NCBI RefSeq assembly: GCF_007992835.1
Contig: NZ_BKBA01000008.1
Span: forward strand, 1-64,000
DNA: 64,000 nucleotides
Source of the DNA: Knoellia locipacati
Lineage (GTDB): Bacteria; Actinomycetota; Actinomycetes; Actinomycetales; Dermatophilaceae
Direction: 5' to 3'
Every line of letters starts with the position of its first letter. Position 1 is the first letter of the stretch. This document shows positions 19,181-29,559 of this stretch, in pieces. Both the position numbers and the translations under genes were made by a program. Below the pieces are notes generated by a model that saw only the letters and a list, made by a program, of their open reading frames with translations, was not told where the DNA came from and ran no database searches.

Positions 19181-21369
19181 ACCGTCACCGCCGTCGTGCC
19201 CGACGTGCCGGAGGTCGACGTGCCGGCCGTCCCCACCGGCGCCGTGAGGTCGTAGAACGTGGACCCGTCGATCGTCACGGCCGTGAAGCTCGCCTGGACC
19301 CACGCCGAGATCTCCGAGGCCGTGCCGCTGCCACCCATGCCGCCACCACGGCCACCCATGCCGCCACCGCTCGCGGCGAACCAGTGGATCTGGCCGGTCT
19401 CGACGTACTCCTGGAACTGCGCGAGGGTCGGACTGGGGTCGGAGCCGTTGAACCCGCCGATGGCCATGACCGGGAGCTCGGTGCCGAGCTGGAGTCCGGC
19501 CGCGTTCTGCGAGCCGATGGCGGCGGCGACCCAGCGGAAGCTGCTCGCGTCCTCGGACAGCGCAGCGACGACCTCGGTGCTCGGCGTGCTCGCGTCGAGC
19601 AGCCCACCCATCCCGCCGGGTGCGCCACCCGGCACGCCGCCGGTCGTGCCGCCACCGGGAGCGCCGCCCGGGAACCCGCCGACCGCACCGCCGGGCATCA
19701 TGCCCTGCGGGCCACCCCCGGGAGCCGCGCCGCCGGGCATCCCGCCGCCACCCGGCATACCGCGTCCTCCGGGACCGCCCATGCCACCGGTGGTCGGACC
19801 TGCGGTGACGATCGAGCCGGAGTGTGCCGTGCCGACGGTCGTGAGGCTGTATGCCGTGGGGCCGGCGAGCGCGGAGATGAGCGCAACGGCGAGGACGGCC
19901 GGAACGGCGCGGCGGGGGAGCCGGGCGACGAGCAGCAGACCGAGGGCCGCGGCCAGGCCGACGACGAGGACGAGGACGCGAAGTCCCTGCCCGTATGCCG
20001 TGGTGCGCCCGAGGAGGACGTAACCCCAGGCCGCGGCCGCTCCGGTCGCGGTCGCGAGGGCGCCGGCGCCGACGAGGGTGTGACGACGCTCCCACGCCTC
20101 GGCCGAGCCCATGCCGACGAGGGCGGCGACGGCGGGTGCGAGGGCGACGGTGTAGTACTCGTGGAAGATGCCGGCCATGAGCGAGAAGGTCAGCATCGTC
20201 ACGACGAGCCAGCCGCCCCAGACGAGGTAGCCCGCGCGACGCAGGTCGGTGCGGGGGGCGCGACCGCGCAGCCACAGGCCCACGGCGAGCAGGACGAACG
20301 CGCTGGGGATGAGCCACGAGATCTGGCCTCCGATGCTGCTGCTGAACATCCGTCCGAGGCCCGTGGTGCCCCAGCCGTTGCCGCCCCCGACCGAGCCGGT
20401 CTCGTCGCCGCTCAGCCGGCCGAGGCCGTTGTAGCCGAAGGTGAGCTCGAGGAAGGAGTTGGTCTGGCTGCCGCCGATGTAGGGACGCATGCTCGCCGGG
20501 ACGAGCTCGACGACGGCGACCCACCAGCCGGCCGACAGGACCATCGCCGCGACACCGGTGGCGGCGCCGACGACCCGGCGGCGCAGGCTCGTGTCGGCGG
20601 CGACGAGGTAGGCGATGCCGAAGAAGGGCACGACGAGGAGGACCTGGAGGGTCTTGGTGAGGAAGCCCAGGCCGATGAAGACGCCGACGAGGGCCATCCA
20701 GCGGGCCGAGCCCTGCTCGATGGAGCGCATCGTCGCCCAGGCGCCGAGCGCCATGAGCAGGACGAGGAGCGCGTCCGGGTTGTTGAACCGGAACATGAGG
20801 ACCGCGACCGGGGTGAGGGCCATGACCGCTCCGGCGACGAGGCCGGCGCCGTGGCCCCAGTGGCGGCGGACGGTGGCGTGGACGACGGCGACCGTGCCGA
20901 CGCCCATGAGCACCTCGGGCAGGAGGATCGAGAACGAGCTCAGGCCGAGGAGGCGCACGCTCAGCGCCATGACCCACAGGGCCGCCGGTGGCTTGTCGAC
21001 GGTGATCGAGCTGCCGGCGTCGGAGGCGCCGTAGAAGAACGCCTTCCACGACTCGCTGCCGGCTTGGACCGCGGCCGAGTAGAAGCTGTTGGCCCACCCG
21101 TTGCTCGTGAGGTTCCACGTGTAGAACACCGCCGTGAGGGCGAGGAGGGCGAGGAGCGCCGGGCGGGCCCACGAGGGGTCCTCGGGGTTCCCGCGCAGGA
21201 GGCGACGGGCGCGGCCCGACGCGGGTGACTCGGGGGCCGCGGCCGGCGACGGCGGCGTGAGTGGTGCGGCCGGTGTCGGCGGCGCGGGGAACGCCACGCT
21301 GCGGTGTGCCGCCGAGGGCCTGGCGTCGGCGGAGCCGGAGGAGTCTGGGGAGAAGGTCAGCGCGTTCAT
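19177..21369 (-). CDS. GT39/ArnT-like membrane glycosyltransferase with a Gly/Pro/Met-rich outer segment
   Basis: 730 residues. After a Pro/Ala-rich N-terminus there are about 11-12 membrane helices. The first outer loop carries the catalytic Asp region and a YSAAVQAGSESWKAFF signature with SSITVDKPP, as in actinobacterial ArnT-like enzymes that take sugar from polyprenyl phosphate. Near residues 525-590 (about 19613-19800) is a low-complexity stretch of Gly, Met and Pro, then a C-terminal soluble domain. It shares an operon with the GT2-GtrA gene. The acceptor (wall polymer, lipid or protein) is unknown. Confidence 0.88.
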   Translation of the reverse strand: MNALTFSPDSSGSADARPSAAHRSVAFPAPPTPAAPLTPPSPAAAPESPASGRARRLLRGNPEDPSWARPALLALLALTAVFYTWNLTSNGWANSFYSAAVQAGSESWKAFFYGASDAGSSITVDKPPAALWVMALSVRLLGLSSFSILLPEVLMGVGTVAVVHATVRRHWGHGAGLVAGAVMALTPVAVLMFRFNNPDALLVLLMALGAWATMRSIEQGSARWMALVGVFIGLGFLTKTLQVLLVVPFFGIAYLVAADTSLRRRVVGAATGVAAMVLSAGWWVAVVELVPASMRPYIGGSQTNSFLELTFGYNGLGRLSGDETGSVGGGNGWGTTGLGRMFSSSIGGQISWLIPSAFVLLAVGLWLRGRAPRTDLRRAGYLVWGGWLVVTMLTFSLMAGIFHEYYTVALAPAVAALVGMGSAEAWERRHTLVGAGALATATGAAAAWGYVLLGRTTAYGQGLRVLVLVVGLAAALGLLLVARLPRRAVPAVLAVALISALAGPTAYSLTTVGTAHSGSIVTAGPTTGGMGGPGGRGMPGGGGMPGGAAPGGGPQGMMPGGAVGGFPGGAPGGGTTGGVPGGAPGGMGGLLDASTPSTEVVAALSEDASSFRWVAAAIGSQNAAGLQLGTELPVMAIGGFNGSDPSPTLAQFQEYVETGQIHWFAASGGGMGGRGGGMGGSGTASEISAWVQASFTAVTIDGSTFYDLTAPVGTAGTSTSGTSGTTAVTV

Positions 21370-21457
21370 GACGACAACGCTCGGGCCGCCCGCTGTGGGG
21401 GTGCTGTGACGTCGCTGTCGTGGCGGAGTGAGCTCCGAGCACCCTGCCGCGCCGGCG

Positions 21458-21613
21458 CTGTGCAGTGCTGCGCTGGGGTGCAGCAGTGCACAGTCTGGAC
21501 GCCCCCACGCTCTGGCGCTGTGCAGTGCTGCGCTGGGGTGCAGCAGTGCACAGTCTGGCTGTCCCGACGGTCTCGCGCTGTGCAGTGCTGCGCTGGGGCA
21601 CAGCAGTGCACAG
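21458..21613. repeat. Three hairpin units repeated at exact 60-bp intervals
   Basis: Each 36-nt unit (21458-21493, 21518-21553, 21578-21613) is an inverted repeat with 14-nt arms (CTGTGCAGTGCTGC and GCAGCAGTGCACAG, 13 of 14 pairing) around an 8-nt GCTGGGGT loop. The sequence between units is only partly conserved. They lie in the 309-nt gap between the histidine-kinase stop and the GT39 start, which has no other feature apart from one GTATGCC copy at about 21629. Confidence 0.92.
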
Positions 21614-21678
21614 CGCTGTGCGAGCAGGTATGCCGTGGCCCGCGCCGCGCGCCCCGGCTCGCCTCGGGGACGACCGGG

Positions 21679-23145
21679 TCAGGCGGCTGCCGGGAGCAGC
21701 ACCGAGAAGCTCGTGTGCCCGGGGCGGCTGTCGAGGCACACACGCCCCCCGTGCGACTTGGCGACGGCGTCGACGATCGACAGCCCGAGCCCGGTGGAGC
21801 CGCCGGCACGGTTGCGCGCCTCGTCGCCACGCGAGAACCGCTCGAACACGGTGTCCTGCAACGCCGCCGGCACTCCCGGACCGTCGTCGGTGACGCGGAG
21901 CCGGACCCAGTCACCCTCGCGGTGCAGCGACGTGACGACGCGGGTCCCGGGAGGGGTGTGCGTGCGGGCATTGGCGAGGAGGTTGGCGACGACCTGGTGC
22001 AGACGCGCCTGGTCGCCGGGCACCTCGACCGGCTCGTCGGGCAGGTCGAGCTCCCACGTGTGGGAGGGCGCGGCCGCATGGGCGTCCGACACGGCGTCCA
22101 TGGCGAGCAGCGACAGGTCGACGCTCCCGCTCTCGAGCGGGCGTCCGGCGTCCAGCCGGGCGAGGAGCAGGAGGTCCTCGACGAGTCCCTGCATCCGCAG
22201 CGACTCCGACTCGACCCGGTTGAGGGCATGGGTGACCGAGGCGGGCACTGGCTCGCGCTCGCGACGGGACAGCTCGGCATACCCACGGATCGAGGCGAGC
22301 GGCGTGCGCAGCTCGTGCGACGCGTCGGCGACGAACTGGCGGACGCGTGTCTCGGAGTCGTGCCGGGCCATGAGGGCGCCCTCGACGTTGTCGAGCATGT
22401 TGTTGAGGGCCAGACCGACCTGCCCCACCTCGGTGCGGGGGTCGGTGTCGGCGGCGGGCACACGCTGTGCGAGCGCGACCGCACCCGAGTCGAGCTCGAG
22501 GTGGCTCACCTGGGTCGCCGTGTGGGCGACGCGCTGGAGGGGTGCGAGGTTGCGCCGGACGATCCACTGGCCGCCGAGTGCCACGAGGGCCAGTCCGGTG
22601 ATTGTCGTGCCGACGACGAGCCCGATGATCGCGTCGACGATCTTGTCGATGCCACTCATCGGCAGGCCGGCCACGACGGTGCCTCCCGCCGGCTGCCGGG
22701 CCGCCGCGACGCGGTAGTCACCCAGGCCCGGGATCTCGATCGTGCGAGGGGTCGGGCCGAGCCCGGCCTCGTTGAGCGCCGCGAGCTGGGCCGTGGTGAG
22801 CTCGCCCACGGTCCGACCGCTCTCGAGCCGGTTGACCGTGACCTGACCCGCGCGCTGGACCACGATGAGGGACTCGCCGCCGCCGCCGGGGATCGCGCCA
22901 CCGTCCCCGTCCCGGTCCCGGTCACCGGGGCCACGCGGCCCACCGGCCCGCACGAGGCTCTGGGTGACGTCCTGGTCGATCTGGTTGACGAGGTGGTTCT
23001 GCAGGGCGATGACGGTGAAGGCCGACGTCGCCACGGTGATGACGAGGAAGAGCCCGACGACCGCCGCGACGAGCTTCGCGGTGAGCGACCACCCGCTCGG
23101 GTCGAACCACGAGCGGGCCGGGGGCGCCGTCGTGGACGTGCTCAC
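21679..23145 (-). CDS. Membrane sensor histidine kinase
   Basis: 488 residues from GTG 23145, which overlaps the regulator stop by 4 nt. It has two membrane helices (about 22-45 and 158-180) around a sensor loop of about 110 residues containing a Gly/Asp/Arg-rich patch. HAMP follows, then HisKA with SHELRTPL (phospho-acceptor His277) and a HATPase domain with N box (NLLANARTH), DDGPGV and GLGLSIV. Its partner is the coupled OmpR-type regulator. The signal is unknown; nearby glycosyltransferases suggest an envelope role (inference). Confidence 0.92.
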   Translation of the reverse strand: MSTSTTAPPARSWFDPSGWSLTAKLVAAVVGLFLVITVATSAFTVIALQNHLVNQIDQDVTQSLVRAGGPRGPGDRDRDGDGGAIPGGGGESLIVVQRAGQVTVNRLESGRTVGELTTAQLAALNEAGLGPTPRTIEIPGLGDYRVAAARQPAGGTVVAGLPMSGIDKIVDAIIGLVVGTTITGLALVALGGQWIVRRNLAPLQRVAHTATQVSHLELDSGAVALAQRVPAADTDPRTEVGQVGLALNNMLDNVEGALMARHDSETRVRQFVADASHELRTPLASIRGYAELSRREREPVPASVTHALNRVESESLRMQGLVEDLLLLARLDAGRPLESGSVDLSLLAMDAVSDAHAAAPSHTWELDLPDEPVEVPGDQARLHQVVANLLANARTHTPPGTRVVTSLHREGDWVRLRVTDDGPGVPAALQDTVFERFSRGDEARNRAGGSTGLGLSIVDAVAKSHGGRVCLDSRPGHTSFSVLLPAAA

Positions 23146-23876
23146 GGTGCCGGCTTGAGGACGTAGCCGACGCCGCGCATCGTGTGGATCATCGGGTCCC
23201 GGCCGGCGTCGATCTTCTTGCGGAGGTAGGAGATGTAGAGCTCGACGACGTTGGCCTGGCCGCCGAAGTCGTAGTTCCACACGCGGTCGAGGATCTGGGC
23301 CTTGGAGAGCACCCGCTTGGGGTTGCGCATGAGGTAGCGCAGGAGCTCGAACTCGGTGGCGGTGAGGGCGATCTCGACACCACCACGGGTCACCTCGTGG
23401 CTGTCCTCGTCCATCGTGAGGTCGCCGACGACGAGCAGCGACGACGAGTCCTCGGCGACGACCGTCGTGCGGCGCATGAGGGCGCGCAGCCGCGCCACGA
23501 CCTCCTCGAGGCTGAACGGCTTGGTGACGTAGTCGTCGCCGCCGGCGGTGAGGCCGGCGACCCGGTCCTCGACGGCGTCCTTGGCCGTGAGGAAGAGGAC
23601 GGGCACGGCGTCGTTGTCGGCGCGCATCCGGCGCAGCACCTCGAGGCCGTCGAAGTCGGGGAGCATCATGTCGAGCACGACGGCGTCGGGCTGGAACTCC
23701 CGGGCCGCCTTGACCGCGGTGATCCCGGTGCCGGCCGCACGGACCTCCCAGCCCTCGTAGCGCAGCGCCATCGACAGCAGCTCGGTGAGGTTCGACTCGT
23801 CGTCGACGACGAGGACCCGGACGGGGCTGCCGTCGGGCCGCTGGAGCTTGGCGGACGAGGTCGGAGTCGTGCTCAT
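23142..23876 (-). CDS. OmpR/PhoB-family response regulator
   Basis: 244 residues from ATG 23876. The receiver domain has the acidic pair (DDE), phospho-acceptor Asp69 (VVLDMMLP), Thr/Lys of LTAKDAVED and KPFSL. A winged-helix domain follows (TATEFELLRYLMRNP, NVVELYISYLRKKID). Its length and sequence are close to PrrA/TcrX/MprA-type actinobacterial regulators. It is the first gene of a two-gene operon with the kinase. Confidence 0.93.
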   Translation of the reverse strand: MSTTPTSSAKLQRPDGSPVRVLVVDDESNLTELLSMALRYEGWEVRAAGTGITAVKAAREFQPDAVVLDMMLPDFDGLEVLRRMRADNDAVPVLFLTAKDAVEDRVAGLTAGGDDYVTKPFSLEEVVARLRALMRRTTVVAEDSSSLLVVGDLTMDEDSHEVTRGGVEIALTATEFELLRYLMRNPKRVLSKAQILDRVWNYDFGGQANVVELYISYLRKKIDAGRDPMIHTMRGVGYVLKPAP

Positions 23877-23945
23877 GGGACCCAGTGAACCGTCACCGGA
23901 TCGGTCCCGTCCATGAGTCGCCTGTGTGCTTCCTGTGAACAGCGG

Positions 23946-25112
23946 TCACAGGCTGCGGGAGATGAGCTCCTTCATGATCTCGTTGGTCCCGCCGTAGATC
24001 TTCTGCACGCGGGCGCCGGCGTAGAGCCGCGCGATCGGGTACTCGAGCATGTAGCCGTAGCCACCGAAGACCTGCAGGCACCGGTCGATGACGTCGCACT
24101 GCACGTCGGTCGTCCAGTACTTCGCCCGCGAGGCCGTGGCCGCGTCGAGCCGCCCCTCGACGTGCAGCCCGACGCACCAGTCGAGGAAGGTCCGGGCCGC
24201 GAGGACGTCGGTGCTCACCTCGGCGAGGGTGAACCGCGTGTTCTGGAAGCTCGCGATCGGGGCGCCGAACGCCTCTCGCTCCTTCGAGTACGCCACGGCC
24301 AGCTCGACGGCCAGGTCGGCGGCACCCACCGCGCCGACGGCGATCGCGAGCCGCTCCTGCGGCAGCTGGTGCATGAGCTGGTAGAAGCCCTGCCCCTCCT
24401 CCTCGCCGAGGAGGTTGGCGACGGGGACGCGCATGTCGGTGAACGCCAGCTCGCGGGTGTCCTGGCCGTGCTGGCCGACCTTCTGCAGCACCCGTCCCCG
24501 CTCGAAGCCCTCGAGCCCGTCGACCTCGGCCACGATGAGCGAGATGCCCTTCGAGCCCTCGCCGCCGGTGCGGGCGACGATGACGACGAGCCCCGCGTGG
24601 GAGGAGTTGGTGATGAACGTCTTGCTCCCGTTGACGACGTAGGAGTCGCCCTCCCGCCGGGCCGTGGTCCGGATGCGCTGGAGGTCGGACCCCGTCGACG
24701 GCTCGGTCATCGCGATGGCGCCGACCAGCTCGCCCGACGCCATCCGCGGCAGCCAGCGCTGCTTCTGCTCCTCCGAGCCGTAGGTCAGCACGTAGTGCGC
24801 GACGATCGACGAGTGCACCGAGTAGCCGAGGGCGTCGTCACCGGCGCGCCCCTGTTCCCACAGGACCGCGGCCTCGTGCGCGAACGTGCCACCACCGCCG
24901 CCGTACTCCTCGGGCACCGAGATGCACAGCAGACCGGCGGCACCGGCGGCGAGCCACGTCTCCTTGTCGACCTGGTGCTGCTCGGCGAAGCGCGCGAGGT
25001 GCGGTGTCACCTCGCGCTCGAAGAAGGTGCGGGCCAGCTTGAGCACCTCGCTGACGTCGTCGTCCCGGGCCCACGGGGAGACGTAGGTCGGGGGCTTGAG
25101 GATGTCGGCCAC
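23946..25112 (-). CDS. Acyl-CoA dehydrogenase
   Basis: 388 residues from GTG 25112, chosen for its GAAGGAG site; the frame is open to 25211. It has the FAD-contact motif AMTEPSTGSDL, the FGGYGY helix and the C-terminal IYGGTNEIMKELI segment of the family. It oxidises acyl-CoA to enoyl-CoA in the first step of beta-oxidation, passing electrons to ETF. It ends an operon with fadA, fadB and a CoA transferase. Confidence 0.92.
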   Translation of the reverse strand: MADILKPPTYVSPWARDDDVSEVLKLARTFFEREVTPHLARFAEQHQVDKETWLAAGAAGLLCISVPEEYGGGGGTFAHEAAVLWEQGRAGDDALGYSVHSSIVAHYVLTYGSEEQKQRWLPRMASGELVGAIAMTEPSTGSDLQRIRTTARREGDSYVVNGSKTFITNSSHAGLVVIVARTGGEGSKGISLIVAEVDGLEGFERGRVLQKVGQHGQDTRELAFTDMRVPVANLLGEEEGQGFYQLMHQLPQERLAIAVGAVGAADLAVELAVAYSKEREAFGAPIASFQNTRFTLAEVSTDVLAARTFLDWCVGLHVEGRLDAATASRAKYWTTDVQCDVIDRCLQVFGGYGYMLEYPIARLYAGARVQKIYGGTNEIMKELISRSL

Positions 25113-25150
25113 GGCGGGCTCCTTCGGGTCGGGGTCGGGCAGGAGACGGG

Positions 25151-25996
25151 TCAGGCGCGTGGCGCCAGCGCGGCGAGCGGGATGTCGTGCTCGTCGGCCC
25201 ACTGCTGCCACTCCTGCGCGGTGCGGCCGGAGAAGACCTCGCGCAGCCGGTCGGCCGTGAGCCCCTCGGGTGCGAGCCCGAGCGCGCCACAGAGCCGGGC
25301 CACGAACTGCGGCTCGAGCGCGGCGAGGGCGACGTGCCCCACGGAGGCGGCATACACGGCATACACCGGCAGTCCTCCTCCGAGCGGCCCGCCGGGTGCG
25401 CTGAGCCCGTGCGTGAACGGCGCCGCGACCGACACGGCGACGTCGGACAGCGCCACCTCGCGACGGGAGCCGCGTCCGGTGCGGGAGCGCTCGACAAGGG
25501 CCGCGCAGGCCTCCGCGGCGGCGCGTTCGGCGCCGGCGAGGTCGACGGCGGTCGTCGCGGGGAGGCGTCCGTCGGGGAGGAGCCCGGCGCCCGCCTGGTA
25601 GGTGAGGTCGTGGCCCGCGACCTCACCGGCCGCTCCCGGGTGGCCGACGATGTCGACCTGGCAGACCTGCGTATGCCGTCCGCCCACCGACTCGTGGTCG
25701 AGACCGAGCCGCACCAGGGCCGAGGGACGCGAGCTCGTGACGAGGACGTCGGCCTCGGCGAGCAGGACGTCGAGGCGGGACCGGCCCTCGTGGCTCTTGA
25801 GGTCGAGCCGCTCGATGTCCTGTCCGGCGTGCAGCTCGTCGAAGTAGGCCCGGGCATAGTGCTCGAGCGGGTCACCGCTCGGCGGGAGCACCGTCGTCGC
25901 CGTCGCCCCCATCGAGACCAGCCGCGCGACGGCGGCCGGTCCCGGCAGGTTGATCGCGACCGAGACGACGCGCACGCACTCGAGCGGACCGGCCAC
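25151..25996 (-). CDS. CaiB/BaiF-type CoA transferase, short form
   Basis: 281 residues; the start is 1 nt after the fadB stop. It has the family III CoA-transferase N-terminus (VRVVSVAINLPGPAAVARL), a central GLLPDGRLPATTAVDL segment and a C-terminal VGHVALAALEPQF. Full-length members have near 400 residues, so this is a short form, and an Asp at the usual catalytic place is not obvious. It would move CoA between acyl donors or act as an alpha-methylacyl-CoA racemase-like enzyme for branched acids. Confidence 0.75.
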   Translation of the reverse strand: MAGPLECVRVVSVAINLPGPAAVARLVSMGATATTVLPPSGDPLEHYARAYFDELHAGQDIERLDLKSHEGRSRLDVLLAEADVLVTSSRPSALVRLGLDHESVGGRHTQVCQVDIVGHPGAAGEVAGHDLTYQAGAGLLPDGRLPATTAVDLAGAERAAAEACAALVERSRTGRGSRREVALSDVAVSVAAPFTHGLSAPGGPLGGGLPVYAVYAASVGHVALAALEPQFVARLCGALGLAPEGLTADRLREVFSGRTAQEWQQWADEHDIPLAALAPRA

Positions 25997-25997
25997 G

Positions 25998-28175
25998 TCA
26001 GCCCCGGTCGTCCACGAGCGTCCCGGTGGCGGCGCGCCCGGTGAGCCAGGCCGACGGACGGAACCGCTCCCCGTAGGTGTCGGCGAGCTCGTCGGCCCGC
26101 GCGACGAAGCCGGCGAGGCCGCCCTCGTAGTTGGTCATGAACGTCGCCGGGCCACCGGTGTGCGGCGGGAAGCCGATGCCGAAGATGCCACCGATGTTGG
26201 CCGACTCGGTGTCGCGGAGCACGCCCTCCTCGAAGCAGGCAGCGGTCTCGAGCGCCATCGCGAAGAGGTACCGGTCCTGCAGGTCGCCCAGCGGGATCCG
26301 GGTGTCGCGGGTCCACCGCTCGCGCAGTCCCGGCCACAGCACCTTGGGGCCGTCCTCGGGGTAGTCGTACATGCCCGACCCCGAGGCCCGGCCCTTGCGG
26401 CCCAGCTCGACCATGGTGTCGATGAGCTCCTCGCCGGCGGACCTCTCGATCGTGCGGCCCTCGGCTGCGGCGGCCTTGTCGGCCTCGGCGCGGATGTGCT
26501 GGGTCAGCGTGAGCGAGACCTCGTCGAGCATCGCGAGCGGCGGGGCGGGGAAGCCGGCCGACGTCGCGGCCCGCTCGACCGTCATCGGGTCGATGCCCTC
26601 GGCGACCGCGACGGCGCCCTCGAGGATGAGCGTGCCGAAGACGCGGCTCGTGTAGAAGCCGCGGCCGTCGCCGACGACGACGGGGATCTTGCGGATCTGT
26701 TGGACGAGGTCGACGGCGCGGGCGGTCGCCTCGTCGGAGGTCTGCTCGCCGCGGATGATCTCGACGAGCTTCATCTTGTCGACGGGGGAGAAGAAGTGCA
26801 GCCCGATGAAGTCCTTCGGGCGCGTGCTGAACCCCTGGAGCCCCGTGATCGGCAGGGTCGAGGTGTTCGAGCAGAGCAGGGTGTCGGGGCCGACGACGGC
26901 CTCGACCTCGGAGAAGACCTTCTCCTTGAGGTCGTGGTCCTCGAAGACCGCCTCGATGACGACGTCGACCCCGGCGAGGTCGGACGCGTCGTCGGTCGGG
27001 GTGATCCGGGCGAGGACGGCGTCGCGCTCGGCGGCGTCCATCCGGCCCTTGTCGACCTGGGCGTCGAGCAGCCCGGCGGTGTGGCCCTTGCCCTTCTCGG
27101 CACCCTCGAGGCTCACGTCCTTGAGGACGACGTCGATGCCCGAGGTGGCACAGGCGTGCGCGATGCCGGCGCCCATCATCCCGGCGCCGAGGACGCCGAC
27201 CCGGTTCACCCGGCGCTTCTCGACGCCCTGGGGACGCAGGGCGCCGCTGTTGATCGCCTGGAGGTCGAAGAAGAAGGCCTGGATCATCGCCGTCGACTCG
27301 CGACCGGCGGCCAACCCCGCGAAGTAGCGCGACTCGATGCGGCTCGCGGTGTCGAAGTCGACCTGGGCGCCCTCGACGGCCGCCGACATGATGGCGCGCG
27401 GCGAGCGCACGGGGCTGCCCTTGAGCTGCTTGCGCAAGGTGGCGGGGAAGGCGGGGAGGTTCGCGGCGAACGCCGGCGTCGTCGGGGTGCCACCGGGGAT
27501 CTTGTGTCCCTTGGTGTCCCACGGCTTCGTCGCCGCCGTCTCGTCACCGGCGTGCTCGCGGATCCACTGCTTGGCGGCGGGGACGAGCTCCTCGCGTGTG
27601 GCGACGAGCTCGTCGACGACACCCTTGGCGTGGGCGGCGGCCGGGGTGCGCTGCTGGCCCTGGAGCAGCCAGCCCATGAGCGCCTCGGAGATGCCGAGCA
27701 TGCGCACGAGCCGGGTGACGCCGCCGCCACCGGGCAGCAGGCCCAGGGTGACCTCGGGCAGGCCGAGCCCGACCTTGTCGTCGTCGACCGCGATGCGGTG
27801 GTGGCAGGCGAGGGCGATCTCGAGCCCGCCGCCGAGGGCGGCGCCGTTGATCGCGGCGACGACCGGACGGCCGAGCCGCTCGAGCCGGCGCAGCTGCGCC
27901 TTGAGCCCCTCGACCTCGGTGAACGTATCGCCGACGGTCTCGGGGGTGACCTTCTGGAGGTCGGTGAGGTTGCCGCCGGCGAAGAAGGTCTTCTTGGCCG
28001 AGGTGAGGACGACGCCGGTGAGCTCGTCGCGCTCGGCCTCGAGCCGGTCGACCGTCTCGCCCATCGCGACCTTGTATGCCGCGTTCATCGTGTTCGCGCC
28101 CGCGGCCGGGTCGTCCATGGTCAGGGTGACGATGCCCTCGTCGTCGCGCTCATAACGGATCATGTTCTCGCTCAT
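25998..28175 (-). CDS. fadB: Trifunctional-type enoyl-CoA hydratase / 3-hydroxyacyl-CoA dehydrogenase
   Basis: 725 residues from ATG 28175. Residues about 1-190 form a crotonase domain with an oxyanion-hole motif (NGAALGGGLEIALAC) and the LGLLPGGGG helix. From about 310 a Rossmann domain follows (GVLGAGMMGAGIAHA), with HFFSPVDKMKLVEII and the C-terminal 3HCDH domains (GFYTSRVFG; NIGGIFGIGFPPHTGG). It converts enoyl-CoA to 3-ketoacyl-CoA with NAD. It pairs with the thiolase encoded 46 nt upstream. Confidence 0.95.
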   Translation of the reverse strand: MSENMIRYERDDEGIVTLTMDDPAAGANTMNAAYKVAMGETVDRLEAERDELTGVVLTSAKKTFFAGGNLTDLQKVTPETVGDTFTEVEGLKAQLRRLERLGRPVVAAINGAALGGGLEIALACHHRIAVDDDKVGLGLPEVTLGLLPGGGGVTRLVRMLGISEALMGWLLQGQQRTPAAAHAKGVVDELVATREELVPAAKQWIREHAGDETAATKPWDTKGHKIPGGTPTTPAFAANLPAFPATLRKQLKGSPVRSPRAIMSAAVEGAQVDFDTASRIESRYFAGLAAGRESTAMIQAFFFDLQAINSGALRPQGVEKRRVNRVGVLGAGMMGAGIAHACATSGIDVVLKDVSLEGAEKGKGHTAGLLDAQVDKGRMDAAERDAVLARITPTDDASDLAGVDVVIEAVFEDHDLKEKVFSEVEAVVGPDTLLCSNTSTLPITGLQGFSTRPKDFIGLHFFSPVDKMKLVEIIRGEQTSDEATARAVDLVQQIRKIPVVVGDGRGFYTSRVFGTLILEGAVAVAEGIDPMTVERAATSAGFPAPPLAMLDEVSLTLTQHIRAEADKAAAAEGRTIERSAGEELIDTMVELGRKGRASGSGMYDYPEDGPKVLWPGLRERWTRDTRIPLGDLQDRYLFAMALETAACFEEGVLRDTESANIGGIFGIGFPPHTGGPATFMTNYEGGLAGFVARADELADTYGERFRPSAWLTGRAATGTLVDDRG

Positions 28176-28221
28176 GGTGTCTGGGGTTCCTGTCCGGAGT
28201 TCAGGTGCGGCTCGGGGGCGG

Positions 28222-29442
<1,221 letters not shown>

Positions 29443-29559
29443 GGACGTGCTCCTTCGAGGTGCGCGACTTCGGTTCGTCCAGCACGATACGCAGCCCAAC
29501 CGATGGGTAACAACGGTGCGGGTGCGTCCCTCGTCACGTCGACGCCGGGGGCTCCCCGG

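Noticed and set aside
21458-21613. The three 60-bp units look CRISPR-like
   Set aside because: Only three units, each an internal hairpin with linkers of about 24 nt that are themselves partly conserved, and no cas genes nearby.
17936-21739. A 1267-codon minus-strand frame
   Set aside because: Its first two-thirds is a shadow of the GT39 gene; only the last 414 codons (GT2-GtrA) have real motifs and a coupled start.
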